From NCBI RefSeq assembly GCF_016785185.1, contig NZ_JAEKDY010000065.1: 18,175 bases of DNA; one strand, 5' to 3'. Origin of the DNA: Heyndrickxia sporothermodurans. GTDB taxonomy: Bacteria; Bacillota; Bacilli; Bacillales; Bacillaceae_C. Of this stretch, positions 6,710 to 12,523 are shown piece by piece; position 1 is the stretch's first letter; each line of letters opens with the position of its first letter. The notes beneath the pieces are model-generated. The model ran no database searches. It saw only the letters and a list, made by a program, of their open reading frames with translations, and had not been told where the DNA came from. The position numbers and the translations under genes are program-made.

Positions 6710-7525
6710 GTGACCTCATTATTAAAGGACATTCAGTCAAGGTACTCTTCCTTTTCTGATAAAGAACGACAAATTGCGGATTATTTACTTTCGTCACCTG
6801 ATGAAGCTTCACAAAGCCATATTAAGGAGATTGCATCGAAGACAGGTGTTTCAGTAGCCTCTATTACTAGATTTGCCAAAAAAGTTTCGTGTCGCAACTT
6901 TGTCGAGTTAAAATTAAAATTAGTTCAACAAACCCATATAGAAAAAAGCGATGATATTGATGAAGCCTTACAGCAACAATATCGAGACATGTTTAAAGAT
7001 ATTCGGGCACTATCAGAAAAAGAATCCTTTATGCGTGTTTTAACAATGATACAAGAGGCAAATCGAATTTTCATTTATGGCCTAGGCAGCTCAGGACTTG
7101 CCTCACAGGAATTAAACTATCGTTTAAGCCGGATGGGGTTTACTTCAGAAGCTGTTACTGACCCACATCTTATGGTGATTAGAAGTGCTTTGTTAAAGGA
7201 AGGCGATCTTCTTCTTACATTTTCTCGTTCAGGGCAGACAAGGGACCTATTAATGTCAATTGAAAAGGCAAGGGAAAATGGTGTAAAAATTGTCTCTTTC
7301 ACAGCTTATGGTGACACCCCATTAACAGCACTTTCCGATGAAGTATTATGGACGATTCATCCGATTAGAAATGGGATTTTCTCCCCCGGTCTTGATTTAA
7401 GCGCACTTTTTTTAATCGATAGAATGACTACTCACTTACTGCAGGATCCTGCAAGGAATGATACGTATACCCAGACGGTATCGATTATAAAAAGCCTGTC
7501 ACACTTAAATCATCTTAAAGAATAA
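6710..7525 (+). CDS. MurR/RpiR family transcriptional regulator (HTH plus SIS domain)
   Basis: This 271-residue protein has an N-terminal helix-turn-helix of the RpiR type (residues ~1-77; IADYLLSSPDEASQSHIKEI, then TGVSVASITRFAKKV). It also has a SIS sugar-phosphate-binding domain (~110-240) with IYGLGSSGLAS and LLLTFSRSGQTRD. Such regulators sense phosphosugars, often of the amino-sugar catabolic pathway they sit in. GTG 6710 is the start, with AAAGGAG ending 6 bases upstream. It is the last gene of the EIICB-nanE operon (29-base gap) and probably controls it, using ManNAc-6-P or GlcNAc-6-P as effector. Operator and effector are inferred. Its stop codon lies inside the terminator stem. Confidence 0.88.
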   Translation: MTSLLKDIQSRYSSFSDKERQIADYLLSSPDEASQSHIKEIASKTGVSVASITRFAKKVSCRNFVELKLKLVQQTHIEKSDDIDEALQQQYRDMFKDIRALSEKESFMRVLTMIQEANRIFIYGLGSSGLASQELNYRLSRMGFTSEAVTDPHLMVIRSALLKEGDLLLTFSRSGQTRDLLMSIEKARENGVKIVSFTAYGDTPLTALSDEVLWTIHPIRNGIFSPGLDLSALFLIDRMTTHLLQDPARNDTYTQTVSIIKSLSHLNHLKE

Positions 7526-7556
7526 GCTACCCTCCTTTGGGTAGCTTATTTTGCTT
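7521..7556. terminator. Terminator of the PTS-nanE-rpiR operon, probably bidirectional
   Basis: A perfect 12-bp stem, AATAAGCTACCC (7521-7532) with GGGTAGCTTATT (7539-7550), has a 6-base loop followed by TTGCTT. It overlaps the regulator's stop codon and ends 10 bases before the convergent zinc-ribbon gene's stop, so it likely serves both strands. Confidence 0.8.
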
Positions 7557-7560
7557 AATT

Positions 7561-8376
7561 CTATAATCCTAAAAAACCACCAAACATACTATTAAAAGCC
7601 ACTTTTAGTGCGTTAAATAGTAAATCTCCCATAATTAGAATGGATAGGTAAGTTAACACGTAGATAATCAAAGAGCCGAAAATAACATCTAATCCTTCAT
7701 GGTTTTCTTTTTTATAACTGGCGATGACTAATGGGGGAACCATTAGGATTGAACCGAAAAAACCTAATAAAAATATTGCTAGGAAAAATTTTATTTTTAT
7801 GATTGCAAAAATTAATCCGATAAGTAAAATTGCAACGAAAGGAATTAAAAATGAGCTAAAACGTGCCAATACTTCCTTGTACCCCACTTGCACTTTTCCT
7901 AATCTAATGGCGGCAAAGGTAAAGGTGATGACTAGAATAGTTAGTACAAGATACCCGAAAAACGGTATAATTACTGTTTCCGCGAATGGCGGACCTGCAT
8001 TTATATTAGCACCAAATAATGAACCAAAACGATTGATACCGGAAAAGAGGATTTTTACGCCGAAGTATAGGATAAAAGGTATAAATAGGCTGTATAAAAT
8101 AATTGTAATAATTCCATTAACAAAATGTTCCTCACCGACGGAGTGACTGTTCGCATACGGTTTCTTTAACACTTGAAGAAAGTATTGAAAATATTGCTTG
8201 GAAATTTTCTTAGTTGCTTCAACATATTGATTTGATTGAACTTTTTGAGATGGTGTTTGTACTGAATGTGCGGTTGATGCGGCAACTTCATCTCTTGCTT
8301 GCTCTGACAACCTTGTTCCACAATTTTCGCAAAAATTCCCTCCCTCATTTTCATGCTGACAATTTGGACACTTCAC
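7561..8376 (-). CDS. Zinc-ribbon domain membrane protein of unknown function
   Basis: The 271-residue protein begins with a CxxC...CxxC zinc ribbon (C3, C6, C16, C19). A polar Gln/Ser/Thr-rich linker follows (~25-60), then about five or six hydrophobic segments from residue ~90 to the C-terminus. This architecture is common in Bacillaceae membrane proteins of unknown role; some relatives are annotated as YIP1-like or zinc-ribbon integral membrane proteins. No enzymatic motif is visible. The start is GTG 8374-8376 (the ATG three bases earlier is followed by a stop in its frame), with AAGGGGG seven bases upstream. It appears monocistronic, with its own promoter and a terminator shared with the convergent operon. 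Confidence 0.7.
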   Translation of the reverse strand: MKCPNCQHENEGGNFCENCGTRLSEQARDEVAASTAHSVQTPSQKVQSNQYVEATKKISKQYFQYFLQVLKKPYANSHSVGEEHFVNGIITIILYSLFIPFILYFGVKILFSGINRFGSLFGANINAGPPFAETVIIPFFGYLVLTILVITFTFAAIRLGKVQVGYKEVLARFSSFLIPFVAILLIGLIFAIIKIKFFLAIFLLGFFGSILMVPPLVIASYKKENHEGLDVIFGSLIIYVLTYLSILIMGDLLFNALKVAFNSMFGGFLGL

Positions 8377-8409
8377 ATAATAACCCCCTTAATAGTTAAA
8401 CCTTTAAAC

Positions 8410-8438
8410 ATTTTATTACAGATACACTAGCAAAACAA
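8410..8438 (-). promoter_or_regulatory. Promoter of the zinc-ribbon membrane protein gene
   Basis: On the minus strand, TTGTTT (8433-8438) and TAAAAT (8410-8415) are spaced by 17 bases, about 34 bases upstream of the GTG start. The rest of 8377-8529 is AT-rich with no other visible element. Confidence 0.45.
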
Positions 8439-8525
8439 TATAAAATATTCGAATTATATTGATGACATTCTTACTTTTGATGGAAAGTATTGATTAAGCG
8501 ACAGCGACATGCAATTTGGTGACCG

Positions 8526-8555
8526 AGAAAGACCAAATCATGCGATTTGGTCTTC
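8526..8555 (-). terminator. Terminator of the artPQR-type operon
   Basis: AGACCAAATC (8530-8539) pairs with GATTTGGTCT (8544-8553) around an ATGC loop, and a bulged GAGAA/TTCTC extension lengthens the stem. It starts immediately after the ATPase stop codon on the minus strand. The U-tract is short (TTTCTC). Confidence 0.6.
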
Positions 8556-9278
8556 TCATAACACTTTACTCAAAAATGCTTTTGTTCTTTCGTTTTGCGG
8601 ATGATCAAATAATTGAGATGGAATGTTCTCTTCAACGATATAGCCGCCATCCATGAACAACACGCGATCGCCCACTTCACGCGCAAATCCCATTTCATGG
8701 GTGACGACAACCATCGTCATCCCTTCCTTCGCAAGCTGCTTCATAACTTCTAATACTTCTCCAACCATTTCCGGATCGAGAGCGGATGTCGGTTCATCAA
8801 ACAACATAATTTTCGGTTCCATCGCTAAAGCACGTGCAATGGCGACCCGCTGTTTTTGACCTCCAGACAAAGAGTCGGGATAGCTTTCCGCTTTATCTGC
8901 GAGACCAACTTTTTTAAGAAGTTCCATCCCTTTCAACCTTGCTTCTTCCTTACTCTTTTTCCTTACCTTTATCGGAGCCATCATAATATTTTCAATCACT
9001 GATTTATGTGGAAACAAATTGAATTGCTGAAAAACCATTCCAACTTCTGTTCGAATGAGATTAATATCGGTTTTTTTATCAGTAAGATCGACCCCTTCGA
9101 TGATAACGTTTCCATCGGTAATCGTTTCAAGTAAGTTTAGGCATCTTAAGAAGGTTGATTTTCCCGAACCGGATGGACCGATAACAACAATGACTTCCTG
9201 TGGTTTTACGTTAACACTTATATCTTTAAGAACTTCATTTTTACCAAAGGATTTTTTTAAATTCTTTACGACGATCAT
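8556..9278 (-). CDS. artR: Amino acid ABC transporter ATP-binding protein (arginine/basic amino acid type)
   Basis: This 240-residue ATPase is of the polar amino acid uptake family. Walker A is GPSGSGKST (34-42), a Q-loop lies in VFQQFNLFPH (82-91), the signature LSGGQ is at 137-141, Walker B IMLFDEP at 157-163, and the switch His is H194. All motifs are intact, so it should hydrolyse ATP to drive import. Its ATG overlaps the permease stop by four bases (ATGA), giving tight translational coupling. Last gene of a binding protein-permease-ATPase operon in the same order as B. subtilis artPQR (yqiXYZ). The symbol follows that operon; glnQ-type naming is an alternative. Confidence 0.85.
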   Translation of the reverse strand: MIVVKNLKKSFGKNEVLKDISVNVKPQEVIVVIGPSGSGKSTFLRCLNLLETITDGNVIIEGVDLTDKKTDINLIRTEVGMVFQQFNLFPHKSVIENIMMAPIKVRKKSKEEARLKGMELLKKVGLADKAESYPDSLSGGQKQRVAIARALAMEPKIMLFDEPTSALDPEMVGEVLEVMKQLAKEGMTMVVVTHEMGFAREVGDRVLFMDGGYIVEENIPSQLFDHPQNERTKAFLSKVL

Positions 9279-9931
9279 TCCGTTTTCACCTTCCGTTCAA
9301 CATATTCCAATACATAGGATAAAGTTAAAGTTAGAATTAAGTAAATGAGTGCAGTTGTTAGATATGGTTCCCATGGACGATAGTATTGCCCTTGCATCGC
9401 GCGTCCCCAATACATCAATTCAGGAGCAGCGATGATGGCTCCTAGTGAAGAATCTTTAATTAAAACGACAAACTCGTTGCCAAGTGGAGGGATCATTCGC
9501 TTAAACGCTTGGGGTAAAATCACATTGCGCATCGCTTGTTTATGATTCATACCTAACGATCGTGCGGCCTCCATTTGTCCCCGATCAATCGATTGAATGC
9601 CAGCGCGGAATATTTCGGCGATATAGGCAGCTGAATTCAACGATAAGGCGGTGATTAATGCAATAAATGCGTTCGTATCATTGATAAATGCCGGGATGAC
9701 ACCAAAATGTACAAGGAGAATTTGTAAAAATAATGGCGTACCACGGAAAAAATTAATATACCATACAAATGGTAGTCTAATATATTTATTCTTCATCATT
9801 TTTCCGAGACCGATAAACAGACCGAGGATCGTTCCAAATAAAATCCCTAAAACAGAAACTTCGATTGTAATTAGTGTACCTCGTAAAAAAAGTGGTAAAT
9901 AATCGGCTATTAGATCAAAACGAAAATCCAT
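9275..9931 (-). CDS. artQ: Amino acid ABC transporter permease (HisMQ family)
   Basis: This 218-residue inner-membrane permease has about five membrane segments. The His/Glu/Gln/Arg family N-terminal segment is LFLRGTLITIEVSVLGILFG, the conserved NFFRGTPLFLQILLVHFG is near residue 60, and the EAA coupling loop (EAARSLGMNHKQAMRNVILPQA) is near residues 141-162, where it contacts the ATPase. A single permease gene implies a homodimer. ATG 9929-9931 has AAAGGAG 8 bases upstream. An 80-base gap containing a long perfect palindrome separates it from the binding-protein gene, whereas it overlaps the ATPase gene. Substrate is inferred from the adjacent binding protein. Confidence 0.87.
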   Translation of the reverse strand: MDFRFDLIADYLPLFLRGTLITIEVSVLGILFGTILGLFIGLGKMMKNKYIRLPFVWYINFFRGTPLFLQILLVHFGVIPAFINDTNAFIALITALSLNSAAYIAEIFRAGIQSIDRGQMEAARSLGMNHKQAMRNVILPQAFKRMIPPLGNEFVVLIKDSSLGAIIAAPELMYWGRAMQGQYYRPWEPYLTTALIYLILTLTLSYVLEYVERKVKTE

Positions 9932-9950
9932 GCTACATCTCCTTTACTGG

Positions 9951-9989
9951 ACATGAAAAATTGCGTAAATTTTACGCAATTTTTCATGT
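9951..9989 (-). promoter_or_regulatory. 39-bp perfect palindrome between binding-protein and permease genes (mRNA stabiliser or attenuator)
   Basis: A 19-base arm starting ACATGAAAAATTGCG (9951-9969) is perfectly mirrored at 9971-9989, leaving one unpaired base and in practice a 3-5 base loop. It sits in the middle of the 80-base gap, with no U-run after it on the minus strand. Hairpins at this position in ABC importer operons commonly stabilise or partly terminate the upstream transcript, so that binding protein is made in excess over permease. That role is inferred. Confidence 0.6.
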
Positions 9990-10011
9990 GGCTGTTTTCG
10001 AAAAAAATAGC

Positions 10012-10833
10012 TTAATACTGTTTCTCAAGTTCTTGAAGATTCGGTTCAGAACCAAATACTTTCTTATAGATGTCTGCATATGTTCCATTTTCGACAATTT
10101 TCTTTATCGCCTTATCAAGATCTTCTTTTATTTTGCTGCCTTTAGGGAGCATCATTCCGTAAAATTCAGATGGAAATGAAGAATCGGTTACTACTTTTAG
10201 CTTTTTATTTGGGTTGTTTTTTACATATTCTTCAACGACTGCATTATCTGCCACGACTGCATCTGCTCCACCTTTTAATAGTTCCATAATCGCTAATACA
10301 TTGTTTTCAAATTTTTTAATATCCTTGTTGTTTTTTCCAAGAATCCCTTCCGCCACCGTTTGACCTGTTGTACCGTTTTGCACTGCAACAGTTTTGCCTT
10401 TTAAATCGGCGCCACTTTGAATGTTGCTATCTTCAGGGACAAGGATTTTATTAATAGATTCAAAGTATGGTAAAGAAAAATCATAGGTTTGCTTTCGGTC
10501 TTCATCAATTGTGATTGATGAAATTCCAATATCAGCTCTTTTACTTTTAAGCTCGACAAATAATGGGTCCCATCCTACATGGACAAGCTCATAATCATAG
10601 CCGGCCTCTTTCAGAACCGCATCGACAATATCTACATCAAAACCAACGATTTTATCCCCATCCATTGATTCCATTGGAGCATATGCCGCATCTGTTACAA
10701 CTCTTAATTTTTGCTTTTCCTTCGAATCTGTTCCTCCACTATTTACTTTTTCAGTACTTCCACAAGCCGAAACAAGCATAAGCAGTCCAATGGCCAGTGA
10801 AAAGAGAGTAGCTCTCAATGTCTTTTTCTTCAT
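10012..10833 (-). CDS. artP: Basic amino acid (arginine-type) ABC transporter substrate-binding lipoprotein
   Basis: The 273-residue SBP_bac_3 protein has a lipoprotein signal (MKKKTLRATLFSLAIGLLML, then VSAC with lipidated C24). The mature domain starts KLRVVTDAAYAPMESMDG and includes VGWDPLFVELKSKRADIG, VAVQNGTTGQTVAEGILG, ADNAVVEEYVKNNP and a C-terminal NGTYADIYKKVFG. It closely resembles Geobacillus ArtJ and B. subtilis ArtP, which bind Arg, Lys or His. ATG 10831-10833 is preferred over an in-frame TTG 18 bases upstream, because AGGGGG lies 7 bases before the ATG. First gene of the importer operon, tethered outside the membrane. Ligand assignment is by resemblance. Confidence 0.85.
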   Translation of the reverse strand: MKKKTLRATLFSLAIGLLMLVSACGSTEKVNSGGTDSKEKQKLRVVTDAAYAPMESMDGDKIVGFDVDIVDAVLKEAGYDYELVHVGWDPLFVELKSKRADIGISSITIDEDRKQTYDFSLPYFESINKILVPEDSNIQSGADLKGKTVAVQNGTTGQTVAEGILGKNNKDIKKFENNVLAIMELLKGGADAVVADNAVVEEYVKNNPNKKLKVVTDSSFPSEFYGMMLPKGSKIKEDLDKAIKKIVENGTYADIYKKVFGSEPNLQELEKQY

Positions 10834-10868
10834 CCTATTTCCCCCTAGCAATTTTCTTAATACTTAAA

Positions 10869-10897
10869 ATTATATATGATAGAACCTTATACCTAAA
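10869..10897 (-). promoter_or_regulatory. Promoter of the artPQR-type operon
   Basis: On the minus strand a perfect TATAAT (10869-10874) is preceded at 17 bases by TTTAGG (10892-10897), a weak -35. It lies about 36 bases upstream of the artP start. No obvious ArgR/AhrC box was recognised. Confidence 0.4.
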
Positions 10898-10959
10898 GAG
10901 TAAATATTTTAAATATTTCGATCATTTATTTTATATTCTGATAACTTTCGACCCTTTCC

Positions 10960-11040
10960 CCAAAAGGTGCCTGACACCATTTATGCATTTTTGGAATATT
11001 TATTCAGGTTTTGCATAATTGGTGTCAGGTACTTATTTGG
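10960..11040. repeat. REP/REPIN-like inverted repeat (GGTGCCTGACACC family)
   Basis: The left arm (10960-10987, containing GGTGCCTGACACC and ending TATGCA) is mirrored by the right arm (11012-11040, starting TGCATAATTGGTGTCAGG and ending in TTTGG) around a 24-base centre. The arms differ by a few substitutions and one indel. The core GGTGCCTGACACC is itself a near palindrome, and I recall it as a dispersed intergenic repeat in Bacillaceae genomes. It occupies the intergenic gap 10834-11154 between artP and a plus-strand membrane protein gene. It may be a REPIN/MITE-like element mobilised in trans by a Y1 (REP-associated tyrosine) transposase. No transposase is present here. Confidence 0.65.
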
Positions 11041-11154
11041 GATTAAATGTAGTTTTTTCCTTAAAGTGTTGTTATTTGGTGAAACACGATTGTTCTATAA
11101 GAATAAACGATTTCTGTTTTATCCATACTAAAGAAAACTAACGGAGTGATAAAA

Positions 11155-11661
11155 ATGATGGTATCAATTATTCGAATAAGCCTTGTTGTGATTTCTTGGC
11201 TTACGGCAATCTTTCTTCCGAAAAAATCTTTTATTAAATTTCTTCCCGTGACGTTTTTTTCGGCATGCATTCTTTTAGTTGAAAATGTTTTGGGAACTTC
11301 TTATAAATGGTGGAAGGTGAAAGGGGGAGCCAAAGCGTCGGCAAATAATGCACTTACATTTATCTTTGGTCCTTTTTTTGTAGGTAACATATGGATATTT
11401 CATTTAACTTATCGGAAGTTTTGGTTATATACACTAATTAACTTATTAATGGATATGATGCTAGCATATCCACTGAATTTTTTGTTTGATAAATTTGGTC
11501 TCTACAAACTAAAAAAGTTTAAACCGATTCATCTCTTTTTGACTTCATTCTCATTTTCCTTTTTGAATTACGGATTTCAGCGATTGATGGATAAAGGAAA
11601 GGGCGTTGTGCCTACTCCGTCAAGTATTCCTTTACAACAAAATAAAAGGACGAGGAGCTAG
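11155..11661 (+). CDS. Hypothetical small membrane protein
   Basis: This 168-residue, Phe/Leu/Ile-rich protein has four or five hydrophobic segments: residues ~4-20, 26-46, 66-85, 89-111 and a weaker ~125-141. A basic, polar C-terminal tail ends KRTRS. A WWKVKGGAKASANN loop lies between the second and third segments. I do not recognise the family; nothing suggests an enzyme. ATG 11155 is chosen because ACGGAG (11141-11146) sits 8 bases upstream. An in-frame GTG at 11146 overlaps that site, and a second ATG follows at 11158. It stands alone, with a terminator directly after its stop codon. Confidence 0.6.
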   Translation: MMVSIIRISLVVISWLTAIFLPKKSFIKFLPVTFFSACILLVENVLGTSYKWWKVKGGAKASANNALTFIFGPFFVGNIWIFHLTYRKFWLYTLINLLMDMMLAYPLNFLFDKFGLYKLKKFKPIHLFLTSFSFSFLNYGFQRLMDKGKGVVPTPSSIPLQQNKRTRS

Positions 11662-11683
11662 ACCCCTCGTCCATTTTATTTTA
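11648..11683. terminator. Terminator after the small membrane protein gene
   Basis: GGACGAGG (11648-11655) pairs with CCTCGTCC (11665-11672), followed by ATTTTATTTT on the plus strand. The stem begins before the plus gene's stop codon. The convergent hydrolase gene ends within the T-rich tail (stop 11676-11678), so the hairpin may serve both genes. Confidence 0.75.
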
Positions 11684-12347
11684 GAAATACATGATTTCCG
11701 ATTGTGGTTACTACTTTACGGGATTGAATCCATTTATCTGTGGCAATTTTTGGATTATAAAAATAAACTGAGCCGTGTAATCGATTTTTTCTAGTTAATG
11801 CCTGTTTTACTGCTTGTTTTGCTTCCGATGATGCGGGTTTGTTTATTGCACCATTTTGAACAGGTGAAAAAGCATAAGCATGTCCCACTACCTGTTTTAT
11901 TACACTTGTAACTGTGTCCGGAAAATTTGGTGAATCGACGCGATTTAAAACGACAGTCGCAACTGCTACTTTTCCTTTGTAAGATTCACCCTTCGCTTCC
12001 GCTTCTACTAAGCGGGCTAATAGAGCTTCCTCATTTGCAGAAATAGATACACTTTTATGTTTTTCACGATTTTTCATGAATTGTTTAACCGACTTTTTGG
12101 CTAATACCTTTGTTTTATCAGGTATTTGTGCCATTTTTTTGATTTGAACATCAGATTGATTATTCTTTTGTCCTTTATTTATATTTGAAAAGTTTCCTTT
12201 GTTTTGTTGTTGCTCAGTATCCCAAACATTTTCGGATTTCACTACTCGTTGACCAGTAAATGCTTCAGCAGTTCGGTTTTGTATTCCTATAAAAGCAGTT
12301 GTAGCTACACATGCTACAACGATGGATTTCAATAATATGTTTTTCAT
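11676..12347 (-). CDS. SleB-type cell wall hydrolase (Hydrolase_2 domain), secreted
   Basis: This 223-residue protein has a signal peptide (MKNILLKSIVVACVATTAFIG, likely cleaved after AEA at residue 29). A polar, Asn/Gln/Lys-rich linker spans ~30-105, and a SleB/CwlJ-type hydrolase domain fills ~106-222. The LARLVEAEAKGESYKGKVAVA motif carries the probable catalytic Glu (E117). HAYAFSPVQNGAI and HGSVYFYNP are also typical. The family cleaves spore cortex or vegetative peptidoglycan as lytic transglycosylases. It lacks the N-terminal peptidoglycan-binding domain of true SleB, so it is more like the shorter YkvT-type paralogues. ATG 12345-12347 follows AGGAGG by 8 bases. An upstream in-frame start at 12401 would run through the Shine-Dalgarno and is rejected. 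Confidence 0.85.
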   Translation of the reverse strand: MKNILLKSIVVACVATTAFIGIQNRTAEAFTGQRVVKSENVWDTEQQQNKGNFSNINKGQKNNQSDVQIKKMAQIPDKTKVLAKKSVKQFMKNREKHKSVSISANEEALLARLVEAEAKGESYKGKVAVATVVLNRVDSPNFPDTVTSVIKQVVGHAYAFSPVQNGAINKPASSEAKQAVKQALTRKNRLHGSVYFYNPKIATDKWIQSRKVVTTIGNHVFLK

Positions 12348-12370
12348 GGGTGCTACCTCCTGATGTTTTT

Positions 12371-12399
12371 TACAGTATGGTACATACCCTAACATATCC
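12371..12399 (-). promoter_or_regulatory. Possible sporulation-sigma promoter of the SleB-type gene
   Basis: On the minus strand, CATACTGTA (12371-12379) matches the CATANNNTA -10 of sigma-K and resembles those of sigma-E/G. GGATATG lies 13 bases upstream (12393-12399), a partial sigma-E -35. The position, about 24 bases before the start codon, fits. Evidence is motif matching only. Confidence 0.3.
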
Positions 12400-12487
12400 A
12401 TTTATCCATATACAGAACACAATGATTACATTTCTTTTTAATTACATGACAACATTACAAAACGAAAACAAATATGACCTTTTTCCT

Positions 12488-12513
12488 ACAATTAGGACAA
12501 TTGACCTAATTGT
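12488..12513. terminator. 26-bp palindrome downstream of the autolysin gene
   Basis: ACAATTAGG (12488-12496) and CCTAATTGT (12505-12513) flank a central CAATTG. The whole is symmetrical except for one A/A pair. It starts 11 bases past the autolysin stop codon on the minus strand. There is no U-run after it, so a terminator is only one reading; an operator for the SleB-type gene is another. Confidence 0.4.
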
Positions 12514-12523
12514 TGTGTGACCC

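Noticed and set aside
11080..11105. TGAAAC upstream of the small membrane protein as a sigma-W promoter
   Set aside because: No CGTA is found at the required 16-17 base spacing.
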